Shown here: piece after piece, positions 16,665 through 22,824 of the stretch | How the letters are laid out: every line of letters begins with the position of its first letter | Numbering within the stretch: the stretch's first letter is position 1 | Origin: Allosphingosinicella sp. | GTDB lineage: Bacteria; Pseudomonadota; Alphaproteobacteria; Sphingomonadales; Sphingomonadaceae | Reading direction: 5' to 3' | NCBI GenBank assembly: GCA_030146745.1 | Contig: JASLBD010000143.1 | Span: forward strand, 1 to 22,824 | DNA length: 22,824 nt | Translations under genes and position numbers: made by a program | The notes under the pieces: generated by a model | What the model was told of the DNA's origin: nothing | What the model saw: the letters and a program-made list of their open reading frames with translations, nothing else | Database searches by the model: none

Positions 16665-17960
16665 TCAGATCCGGTCATGCGACGCGCTCATTGCCGCCAG
16701 AGCCAGGTGACACCCGATAATGGCGGTCAGCTCCGGCCATCGGGACCGCATGTCGAGCCCGACCAGATCGATGCCGATGATCCGGTGGAATTTGCCGATA
16801 GCCGCGATCAGCGCCTTCAACTCCTGCAACGTCAGCCCGGGCGTAAGGCCAGCTGTCCCGGCTTTCATATAGCCCTGAGTGGCGATGCTCAGATCGATCG
16901 ACAGGTAGATCGAAAGTCCGCCCCCCCACGCGCGGACGATTTCTTGCGGGCCACGTTCCCGCACCGTCTCGGCACTGAAGGTCAGAAGCTCGTCGCAGCC
17001 GGGGCCGCGCGGGTCGTCATGATATGCTCCAAGACTTACGACCCGCTCGACCTCGTCCATTTGCAAGACTTGACGGCCGGCCCCTTCCGCAGCCGAGCGT
17101 TCCGGCTCCGGGGTGATCTGCACCAATGTGAGCTTGCGGTCGCACTGCAGCCCGCCGACGGCCGCGCGGGTCACCGAGCGGTCGCCGCCGAGGATCACCG
17201 GCACACATCGGTCGGCGCCGCATTCCGCGAGCGCTCCGCGGACCCGTTCGAAGAAGCGGGCCCGGGTCTCGCCATATTCGACAGGGACGTCGCCGGCATC
17301 GGCGAGCTTCGCGCCTCGCAGCATCCAGACCCCACGGTTAACATCAAACCAACCACGTGGGCGACCGTCGCCGAACTCCGGTTGATAGGAATATTCGAGA
17401 GATTTCTGGCGGATTAACGCAGGCGCAAGACGGCTGTCAATATCGCCAGCAAGATCGTAAGGGACTCCAAGTATAATGAAATTCAATTTCTTTGGATTTA
17501 CATAGGCCGGCGCTCCGCAGAATTTGTAGCCTACGGCGGTGCGCAGCCTGGCTCCATCCGCGCGCACAGGTGAATCGGAGTCGACCAGCATCTGTTTGTC
17601 GATCAGCATTCGGACCTGCGGCAGAAGCCGGGCCGCCGCGTGATCCGGCACTACCTGATCGATCCGACGCGGGGTGCTGAACGACTTCAAGAATCGATAG
17701 GCGGAAAGCGACAGCTTCATCCGGGCGGCCGAAGCCGTATTGACGACGACCACGTGCGTATCGTCCTGACTTTCCAGCGCCAGATCCTCGGAGACCACGA
17801 GGCGAAGGGCCCTCAGAGGATGTCCGCCCACAGGCTCGCCCTCCTCCGTCCGGGTTTGACCGCTGTCGGCCAGGCCCACCGATCCGTCCGCCGTATCGCG
17901 CGATCCGCTGGGGGCGGACATCCCAGATTCTCTATCGTCAAGGGCCATGAGGGTCCGCAT
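16665..17960 (-). CDS. PqqD-like domain fused to catalytically dead arginase homologue (cassette 1)
   Basis: The 431-residue protein has a variable first 50 residues, a PqqD-like winged-helix segment (about 55-128: THVVVVNTASAARMKLSLSA, QVRMLIDKQMLVDSD) and an arginase-like domain. Metal motifs are degenerate: GGDR at 258-261, LVQITPEPE where DAHxD belongs, and SIDLSIATQG at 354-363 for SIDIDAVDP; GIDLVGLD replaces the GIDLVEVNP end motif. No catalysis is expected. With the same layout as the 13343-14590 product, it is likely the substrate-presenting half of a complex with the arginase encoded next. Starts at 17960, 17948 or 17921 are all possible; none has a strong ribosome binding site. Confidence 0.85.
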   Translation of the reverse strand: MRTLMALDDRESGMSAPSGSRDTADGSVGLADSGQTRTEEGEPVGGHPLRALRLVVSEDLALESQDDTHVVVVNTASAARMKLSLSAYRFLKSFSTPRRIDQVVPDHAAARLLPQVRMLIDKQMLVDSDSPVRADGARLRTAVGYKFCGAPAYVNPKKLNFIILGVPYDLAGDIDSRLAPALIRQKSLEYSYQPEFGDGRPRGWFDVNRGVWMLRGAKLADAGDVPVEYGETRARFFERVRGALAECGADRCVPVILGGDRSVTRAAVGGLQCDRKLTLVQITPEPERSAAEGAGRQVLQMDEVERVVSLGAYHDDPRGPGCDELLTFSAETVRERGPQEIVRAWGGGLSIYLSIDLSIATQGYMKAGTAGLTPGLTLQELKALIAAIGKFHRIIGIDLVGLDMRSRWPELTAIIGCHLALAAMSASHDRI

Positions 17961-17966
17961 GCCCGA

Positions 17967-19283
17967 TCAGGCGACGGTCTGTTGCAAGGCAGCGCTTCGC
18001 TGCGCGGCAGCCCTGGAAACGCCGATCCTCGTGACCATCCTCATCGCGCTCCTGCCCAGGCTCAGCAGCATGAGCGTGGCGCCCAGCAACATCAAAGTGC
18101 GCCAGAATATCTCGAAGAAGCCGCCGAGCAGTTCCAACGCCGTCATTCCCGCCAGCGCATTGCGCCAAAACTCCTGCAGCAGCGCGGGATACGCGCCTGC
18201 CACGTTCAGGATCACGAACTTGAAAATTACAGTCAGCAGGTAAGCCAGGAACACCGCCCCGGTCACTGTATAGATTCCCAATGTCCATTTGGCCCGGTTG
18301 CTCAAGCTGCTCCGAACGGTGGGAGCGCGGCCCCCGAATAGCTTCGAGATTAACTCCTCCACCCACGCGGTTTGCTGCTGACGCAGATTGACGATCCCGA
18401 ACAGGTCGCTCATCAGCCAATAACCGTCCATCCGCAAAAAGGGATTGAGCGTCATGACTATGTTGACGTCGATCATCACGACCGCGAACAGGAATACCAG
18501 ATTACCGGTTTTCAAATAGAGGACGATCATCAATAATTGGAATAGCCACTCGAAGTACACGCCTCCGATGTCTATCAGCGCTCGCTGTCGCCTCGGCAGC
18601 CGCCATGCCTCGGAGACGTTGGTCCACAGCACCGTATAGATGATGTACAGACCCCATCCGATCGTCATCCGCCTGCAGCCATAGTGGGCGGCGGCGCTGG
18701 CGTGGCCAAACTCATGGCATAAAGTGCCCAGAGTGGAGAGCAGCATTAGAAATAGAATACCCCCCGCATTGAGTTGGTTGAAGTCTACATGGTGCTGCTG
18801 GATGACCTCGGCATAGAAAAAGACATGCGAAGCAACGAACAACAGGGCCCCCAGAACCAGCGCGGGCCATTTGAACATGAAGCTCAGGCATCGGGCCACG
18901 GGCTCGACCACGCAGGGCGGAAAAATCGGCAGCTTGATGTATAGGAAAGCACGCTTGGGCTGGCTGCTCACCGCCACGCGCGCCGGATCCTGGTGAGCAT
19001 GGACGAGGACGCCTTTGGGGAGCAGCGATCGCTGGACCAGGCGCCGCAACCACTCACGCTCGAAGCTGTTCGGGTGACGGTCGAGAAAGGCGTCGATCGC
19101 CTCCTCCTCCGTGCGCTCGCCGTCGAACTGCCTCACCAGTTCCATGTACAAGGCAGGCATCGCGAAGCGGACCGGCTCATTCGCGCTCGGTATCACGCAC
19201 AGCGTCAGCGGTGTGCAGGAGTCCGAATCGAAGTCGGACACCTCCAGAAGAGGATTGGCGAATGGACGCGGGTCTTCGGTCAT
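17967..19283 (-). CDS. M50 (site-2-protease-like) membrane peptidase with PqqD-like N-terminus
   Basis: The 438-residue protein has a soluble N-terminus (about 20-95) with PqqD-like helical pattern (GERTEEEAIDAFLDRH, RLVQRSLLPKGVLV), then six or so membrane helices. The zinc site is HEFGH at 190-194, with the third ligand in NPFLRMDGYWLMSD (280-293), the signature of M50 peptidases that travel with bacteriocin and other RiPP genes. It is likely to trim or secrete the modified precursor at the inner membrane. ATG 19283 is taken as start; a TTG at 19325 would add 14 residues. It directly follows the precursor gene, separated from it by two hairpins, and stops six bases before the first pseudo-arginase start. 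Confidence 0.85.
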   Translation of the reverse strand: MTEDPRPFANPLLEVSDFDSDSCTPLTLCVIPSANEPVRFAMPALYMELVRQFDGERTEEEAIDAFLDRHPNSFEREWLRRLVQRSLLPKGVLVHAHQDPARVAVSSQPKRAFLYIKLPIFPPCVVEPVARCLSFMFKWPALVLGALLFVASHVFFYAEVIQQHHVDFNQLNAGGILFLMLLSTLGTLCHEFGHASAAAHYGCRRMTIGWGLYIIYTVLWTNVSEAWRLPRRQRALIDIGGVYFEWLFQLLMIVLYLKTGNLVFLFAVVMIDVNIVMTLNPFLRMDGYWLMSDLFGIVNLRQQQTAWVEELISKLFGGRAPTVRSSLSNRAKWTLGIYTVTGAVFLAYLLTVIFKFVILNVAGAYPALLQEFWRNALAGMTALELLGGFFEIFWRTLMLLGATLMLLSLGRSAMRMVTRIGVSRAAAQRSAALQQTVA

Positions 19284-19326
19284 GTACGCCGTTTCCGCAC
19301 GCTGCGATGGTCGCGATTGCGACAAT

Positions 19327-19356
19327 GGCGGGACCGGAACATTGCCCGATCCCGCC
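19327..19356 (-). promoter_or_regulatory. Strong hairpin between precursor gene and M50 gene
   Basis: On the transcribed strand GGCGGGATCGG and CCGGTCCCGCC form an 11-bp stem (one G-T wobble) around the loop GCAATGTT. No T-run follows, so it is not a standard intrinsic terminator. It may stabilise the 3' end of the precursor message or reduce read-through into the downstream enzyme genes. Confidence 0.6.
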
Positions 19357-19362
19357 GGTTGT

Positions 19363-19382
19363 AGTCCTGGTAGATCAGGACT
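19363..19382 (-). promoter_or_regulatory. Short hairpin just after the precursor stop
   Basis: A perfect 7-bp stem AGTCCTG/CAGGACT with a six-base loop lies five bases after the precursor stop codon and seven bases before the stronger hairpin at 19327-19356. The pair of stems sits where many peptide operons place an attenuator or mRNA-end stabiliser to make precursor more abundant than enzymes. Confidence 0.5.
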
Positions 19383-19386
19383 GCGA

Positions 19387-19527
19387 TTAGCCGAGCGTGC
19401 CGACCGGCTCTGCCGGCTTGTCGCAGCGACCGTTGCAGCGGTCGGCGAGCTCCAGACGATCCTCGAGTTCGATGATCTCGAACTCGTCGATCAGCAACGA
19501 CTCGGTGTTTTCGATTTTCTCGCTCAT
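19387..19527 (-). CDS. RiPP precursor peptide, 46 residues, core around RCNGRC
   Basis: A 46-codon gene starts at ATG 19527, seven bases after GAGAGGAGC, and ends in TAA. The first 29 residues are strongly acidic (11 Asp/Glu), with a helix-prone hydrophobic pattern FEIIELEDRLELAD that suits binding by PqqD-like domains. The C-terminal part is RCNGRCDKPAEPVGTLG and holds the only two cysteines (C31, C35) and two of three arginines (R30, R34). There is no GG leader-cleavage site. Position between the acyltransferase (42-base gap) and M50 genes, the ribosome binding site, and the match between its Arg/Cys content and arginase/radical SAM enzymes support it as the cluster's substrate. The cleavage point and whether DKPAEPVGTLG is a follower are unknown. 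Confidence 0.82.
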   Translation of the reverse strand: MSEKIENTESLLIDEFEIIELEDRLELADRCNGRCDKPAEPVGTLG

Positions 19528-19569
19528 GTTAAGCTCCTCTCTTTGTTGACAGTCAGGAACGGATCGAAA

Positions 19570-20958
19570 TCAGTTCCATTCCACGGATCGGTGCACGTTC
19601 TTGCTTACATCGCTCGTTCCCTGCACCACGGGACGAACAATCTTTCTAACTGCTTGTGCGCTTACGGATCGGAGTCCGTCACGGCCGCTGCAATCCGTTA
19701 CCTGAATCGCATCCCGGGCCGCGAGCTGGCACATGAAGGTCCATATCCGCGACCGCTCGGGACCGGAGTGGCGGTCGAGCCAGTCGAGACCGACTCCGCC
19801 CTGCGCGGACAGCTGCTGCGCCAGCCCCGCCATTTCCACGGGCAGCTTGTAGCATCTCCCGCTGACCGCATCGGACCAGATCGTGCTGCCGTCTCCCTTC
19901 AACGGGACGATTCGACGGCGATTGATCGCCAGGCGACCGCCCGCTCCCAGACTACGGCCCAATAGCCGCTCGACTTCTTCGATATCGCGCTGGGGTCGGC
20001 TGACCGGCATCCTCCACTGGTGGAAGTGATCGCCGCCGGACCACTCGTGCGCCTGCTCCTGCAGCGCGGCGCCGAAAAACGAATAAGCGCTTTGGGCCGC
20101 CGCCTCCGCGAACCGCTCGCCCTCGTCGCCCCGGAGCGCTCGACCGGGATCGATGACTGGAGCCGCACGGCACAGCCGCCGAACGCCGCTGGTTTGGGCG
20201 ATCAATACGAGGATCGGCGACCCGAAGCGCGCGGCCATGGCCAGCAGGCCAGTCTTCACTCGCGCCGTCGACTCCAATATTCGGACGATCGTTCGCCGCT
20301 GGTCGCCCCTTGGCCCATCCACTCCGGTGTTGCCGTCGATGGTGGACATGACGCACCCACCTGCGCCCAGCGTCTTGGCCAAAGCGAGCGCGCCGACGTG
20401 AATTTCAGCCTTCACGACCCTGAGGCTTCTCCACAACGCCGCATCGGGGTTCGCCATCCGTGCGGTGTGGTAGTTGTTGAACGAGTCGCTCGCCAGCGGC
20501 AGACAGATCGGAATGCCGGCATGAGCAAAGTCCGACGGGAGATAACGCATGGGTCCCAAATGAAAGGACGCTATGACCAACCCGCGTCCGCGAGCGAGAA
20601 TATCCTTGATCAAACCTAGCGGAATGTCCTCGAGTTGCGGAACATCCGCAGTTGCAGTCAAACCTGGAAGATAATGGTGGTGGTACTCCCAGCCGCCGAT
20701 GATCTTGCTGATCGTCGCTGCTCTCGCCGTGGCTGCGATTTTTTCCTGGGACCAGGTTTCGCCGAACAGCGACAACAGGTTCATGTGATAGGCGCGCAGC
20801 CCGAACGCCGTCAGCTCGGAATCGCTCAGCGCATGTACGGCCTCCAGGACTTCATGCCTGCTACCGGATCCCCCGAGCATTTGCTCCAGCCGCGTGCGGC
20901 CCGGGAAACCGTCGTCACCGCCGACATTCTTCGAAGCGAAGTCCGGTATTGCGTTCAC
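19570..20958 (-). CDS. LpxL/HtrB-like acyltransferase fused to a PqqD-like domain
   Basis: The 462-residue protein resembles lipid A acyltransferases of the LpxL/HtrB type: RGLVIASFHLGPMRYLP near 125-141, the FGSPILVLIAQ strand near 245-255 and the late EWSGGDHFHQWR block. The usual H(x)4D/E active-site motif reads HLGPMR at 133-138, with Arg at the acidic position, so activity or chemistry may differ. No N-terminal membrane helix is seen. Residues about 348-422 look PqqD-like (RRIVPLKGDGSTIWSDAVSG, YKLPVEMAGLAQQL), suggesting the enzyme acts on the precursor. GTG 20958 is chosen, with AAGGGGAGG seven bases upstream, 29 bases after the radical SAM stop; the frame's longer upstream extension overlaps that gene and is rejected. 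Peptide lipidation is the likely role (inference). Confidence 0.7.
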   Translation of the reverse strand: MNAIPDFASKNVGGDDGFPGRTRLEQMLGGSGSRHEVLEAVHALSDSELTAFGLRAYHMNLLSLFGETWSQEKIAATARAATISKIIGGWEYHHHYLPGLTATADVPQLEDIPLGLIKDILARGRGLVIASFHLGPMRYLPSDFAHAGIPICLPLASDSFNNYHTARMANPDAALWRSLRVVKAEIHVGALALAKTLGAGGCVMSTIDGNTGVDGPRGDQRRTIVRILESTARVKTGLLAMAARFGSPILVLIAQTSGVRRLCRAAPVIDPGRALRGDEGERFAEAAAQSAYSFFGAALQEQAHEWSGGDHFHQWRMPVSRPQRDIEEVERLLGRSLGAGGRLAINRRRIVPLKGDGSTIWSDAVSGRCYKLPVEMAGLAQQLSAQGGVGLDWLDRHSGPERSRIWTFMCQLAARDAIQVTDCSGRDGLRSVSAQAVRKIVRPVVQGTSDVSKNVHRSVEWN

Positions 20959-20987
20959 AACCCTGTCCCTCCCCTTCTCGAATGCGG

Positions 20988-22463
20988 TTACTGGAGTTCC
21001 GAGCCCGCGGTTGCGGCCGCCGCATCCGCCTCTGCCGACTGCTTGGCCTGGAAATAGTCGACCATTTCCTGCTTGGCCGTCCGGCGAATGCCGGGGCACG
21101 GCGCCTTTTCGGTATCCATCCGGATCTTCGGGCAATGGACACCCTGGCAGGCCGGCAGCATGTGACAGCTCTGACAGCCGGTATCGCGCTCGAAGGCCGG
21201 CTCGGTCCACAGCGCCATCTTGTCGAGGTCCAGATCGAGCGTCCCGTCGGGCAGCAGTTTGCCGACGAGATTGCGATCCTTGTTGTCGAGATCGATCGTG
21301 CACTTCATCAGATCGCCGTGGGCGCCGATGATGAAATTGTAGGGACGCACGGCATAGCAGACCTGGGCGCCAAGGCCGCCGTCGCCCGGCCGCCAGCCGC
21401 TGGTGACCCGCAGCCCCAGAGTTCGGGCCGCGGCCTTCAGGTTCATCTGGACGGCTTGAGCTTCGCCCCTGCCGCAGACGTCGAGATTGGCGTCGTTGTC
21501 TCCGCCCCAGCGGCCGACCGCATGGAAAGAGATTGTGAAACGATCGTCGTCCCGAAACCTTTCCTGCAGAAGCTCGAGGAATTTCTCCAGGCCCGGGACA
21601 TTGGATTGAGCGAAGTTCACTCGGATGACGACTGAAAATTCGTCGGCTCGCTCGCTCATCTTCGCCAGATTGTTGTAAATCGTCTGGAAGGTGCTTCCGC
21701 CGTCGCGCCTCGGCCGGTGCCGGTCATGGTCCTCCGGCAACCCGTCGAGAGTGATCTGGAAATCGGTGATGCGCCAGGACAGCAGGCGATCTACTACATC
21801 TTCGGTCAGCAGATACGCATTCGTGGTCATGTGGCTGAAATAATTGATGCCTTCACGCTCGGTGATCTCAGCAAGGAATGGCGCCAGCTCCTCGATCGCT
21901 TCCATTCCATAGAGCGGCTCGCCGCCGAACCAGCTCACCGTCATTTCGCGCAACGACTTCGCGCGGCTTTCGACCAGTTTCTTGATCCCCTGGCGTACTT
22001 CCGGGCGCATGGTGCCGCGCCTGAAACTCTCGTAGCAATAGGTGCAGCGAAAGTTGCAATCTTCAGAGGGCAAAAGGATCAGCTCGAGACGATCGTTCCG
22101 ATGATTCTCCTTTCCAAACGCATATTGCACTCGCCGCAGTTCGTCGGCTTCCATCGGAACGAGATAGCCGCGCTGCTCGAGATAACCGTTGATGCCGTCT
22201 TCGGAACCGGAAAAGCCGTTTTGATTGATCAGCCCCAGAACCGCCTCGCGCTTCTCTGGTTTGAACCCGTTCATGGAGCCGGTGTACGTGTTCCACAGCA
22301 ATAGCCAGCCATCGGTCGTAGTTGCCTGGACGTTGAAGCGGGATGGCTTGAATTGCCGTTGCGCGAGCGTCGATTGCGCGCCATTCGATTCGGCGTCATC
22401 AGTTGCCGCGAGCGTAATGACGTCGAGCGGCGAGCGCCTCAGGAAATTATCACGCACATCCAT
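20988..22463 (-). CDS. Radical SAM/SPASM peptide maturase
   Basis: The 491-residue enzyme has an N-terminal recognition-like region (KPSRFNVQATTTDGWLLLWN, about residues 39-105), a radical SAM domain with CNFRCTYC giving Cys136, 140 and 143 for the SAM-binding cluster, and a SPASM domain with GDLMKC, then CQSCHMLPACQGVHC (CX2CX5CX3C, about 430-443) and a final Cys near 456. The full auxiliary cysteine set is typical of maturases forming thioether or carbon-carbon links in peptides. ATG 22463 is preferred over the start 14 codons upstream because GGGGGCGGGA sits before it. It is the first gene of the cluster. Likely target: the CNGRC region of the precursor; the reaction type cannot be read from sequence. 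Confidence 0.93.
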   Translation of the reverse strand: MDVRDNFLRRSPLDVITLAATDDAESNGAQSTLAQRQFKPSRFNVQATTTDGWLLLWNTYTGSMNGFKPEKREAVLGLINQNGFSGSEDGINGYLEQRGYLVPMEADELRRVQYAFGKENHRNDRLELILLPSEDCNFRCTYCYESFRRGTMRPEVRQGIKKLVESRAKSLREMTVSWFGGEPLYGMEAIEELAPFLAEITEREGINYFSHMTTNAYLLTEDVVDRLLSWRITDFQITLDGLPEDHDRHRPRRDGGSTFQTIYNNLAKMSERADEFSVVIRVNFAQSNVPGLEKFLELLQERFRDDDRFTISFHAVGRWGGDNDANLDVCGRGEAQAVQMNLKAAARTLGLRVTSGWRPGDGGLGAQVCYAVRPYNFIIGAHGDLMKCTIDLDNKDRNLVGKLLPDGTLDLDLDKMALWTEPAFERDTGCQSCHMLPACQGVHCPKIRMDTEKAPCPGIRRTAKQEMVDYFQAKQSAEADAAAATAGSELQ

Positions 22464-22824
22464 GTTATCCCGCCCCCACTCGAATCGTTTGTTACGGTAT
22501 CGCAATTGGTTTCAGGCGCATCGAAAGTTTGTTACTGCTGCTCCTGGACCTTTACTGCCGTCTCTAGGCAATTAGCACCACTTTCAGGTGCCGAGCGTAG
22601 CGCGTTCCTTGCTCGACGCGAGTCCCTAATTGCGTCTAATGATCCGATACGGACCTTTCGACTTAGGTGCTGATGTACCCCGCAAGCTGAACAGTTACGG
22701 CCTCACACGAAATGACCCGAGCATTGTTGCGAATACGACGCCCCGTAATGATACGATGCGCGACGAGGGCTTTGGTGCCGACACCGGTCGCACCAGTTGC
22801 GCAACGGGGAGTGCGAGCACGGTT
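22464..22824. other. Upstream region of the cluster; no recognised gene
   Basis: This 361-base stretch should carry the cluster promoter. Besides the direct repeat at 22480-22535, nothing certain was found; no clear sigma-70 hexamer pair stands out. From the right edge a minus-strand frame without an in-window start (stop near 22670) reads VGTKALVAHRIITGRRIRNN and then ARVISCEAVTVQLAGYIST; I do not recognise it and it may be the end of another gene or chance. The region looks less GC-rich than the genes. Confidence 0.35.
22480..22535 (-). repeat. Direct repeat upstream of the radical SAM gene
   Basis: On the transcribed strand GTAACAAACGATTCGA (22495-22480) and GTAACAAACTTTCGA (22535-22521) form an imperfect direct repeat about 41 bp apart, close to four helical turns, directly upstream of the first cluster gene. 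They could be paired binding sites for a regulator of the operon. The nearer copy begins 17 bases from the chosen start codon, in the 5' leader. Confidence 0.4.

Noticed and set aside
19544..19549. TTGACA hexamer on the plus strand beside the precursor start
   Set aside because: It points away from the precursor gene, into the acyltransferase gene antisense, and no fitting -10 element follows at the right distance.
20959..21303. Upstream extension of the acyltransferase frame
   Set aside because: It overlaps the conserved SPASM end of the radical SAM gene, and the GTG at 20958 has a strong ribosome binding site.

Overview
The window looks like chromosomal DNA of a high-GC alphaproteobacterium, most likely a sphingomonad (Sphingomonadales). 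This is inferred from codon usage, from short palindrome-bearing dispersed repeats of the CCCCGGACTTGATCCGGGG type, and from the housekeeping genes present. No rRNA, tRNA or CRISPR array was seen.

Left part (about 1-7500): ordinary genes. There is the tail of an unidentified gene, a Cys-rich copper-storage (Csp-type) protein divergent from a small lipoprotein with an FNR-like box between them, phosphoenolpyruvate carboxylase (ppc), a DUF2231-type membrane protein overlapping a lipoprotein PQQ-type sugar dehydrogenase, decayed sequence with a possible Na+/Ca2+ exchanger remnant, and a DUF2383 four-helix protein. Two copies of a roughly 145-bp MITE-like element each sit exactly in the TA of a stop codon.

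Right part (about 22.5 kb leftward to 7.8 kb, all on the minus strand): a compact operon-like cluster that reads as a ribosomally synthesised, post-translationally modified peptide (RiPP) locus. In transcription order: radical SAM/SPASM maturase; LpxL-like acyltransferase with a C-terminal PqqD-like domain; a 46-residue precursor ending in RCNGRCDKPAEPVGTLG; an M50 membrane metalloprotease with a PqqD-like N-terminus; then two successive copies of a three-gene cassette (PqqD-like domain fused to a metal-site-deficient arginase homologue, then an intact arginase-family enzyme, then a JmjC/cupin_8 oxygenase); an FtsX/MacB-type ABC permease; and a clavaminate-synthase-like Fe(II)/2-oxoglutarate oxygenase with an HxE metal motif.

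Proposed working (inference): the precursor's acidic leader is bound by the several PqqD-like recognition domains. The radical SAM enzyme cross-links or otherwise alters the CNGRC segment. Each cassette converts arginine to ornithine, with a dead arginase-RRE partner presenting the substrate to the live arginase, and hydroxylates the same or a nearby residue. The LpxL-like enzyme may lipidate the product, the M50 protease may remove the leader, and the permease may export it. Two cassettes face two core arginines (R30 and R34). Arginase-made ornithine and lipidated ornithine are known in RiPPs (landornamide OspR; selidamides), but I do not recognise this combination of a duplicated enzyme/pseudoenzyme arginase pair, JmjC enzymes and an LpxL-like acyltransferase.
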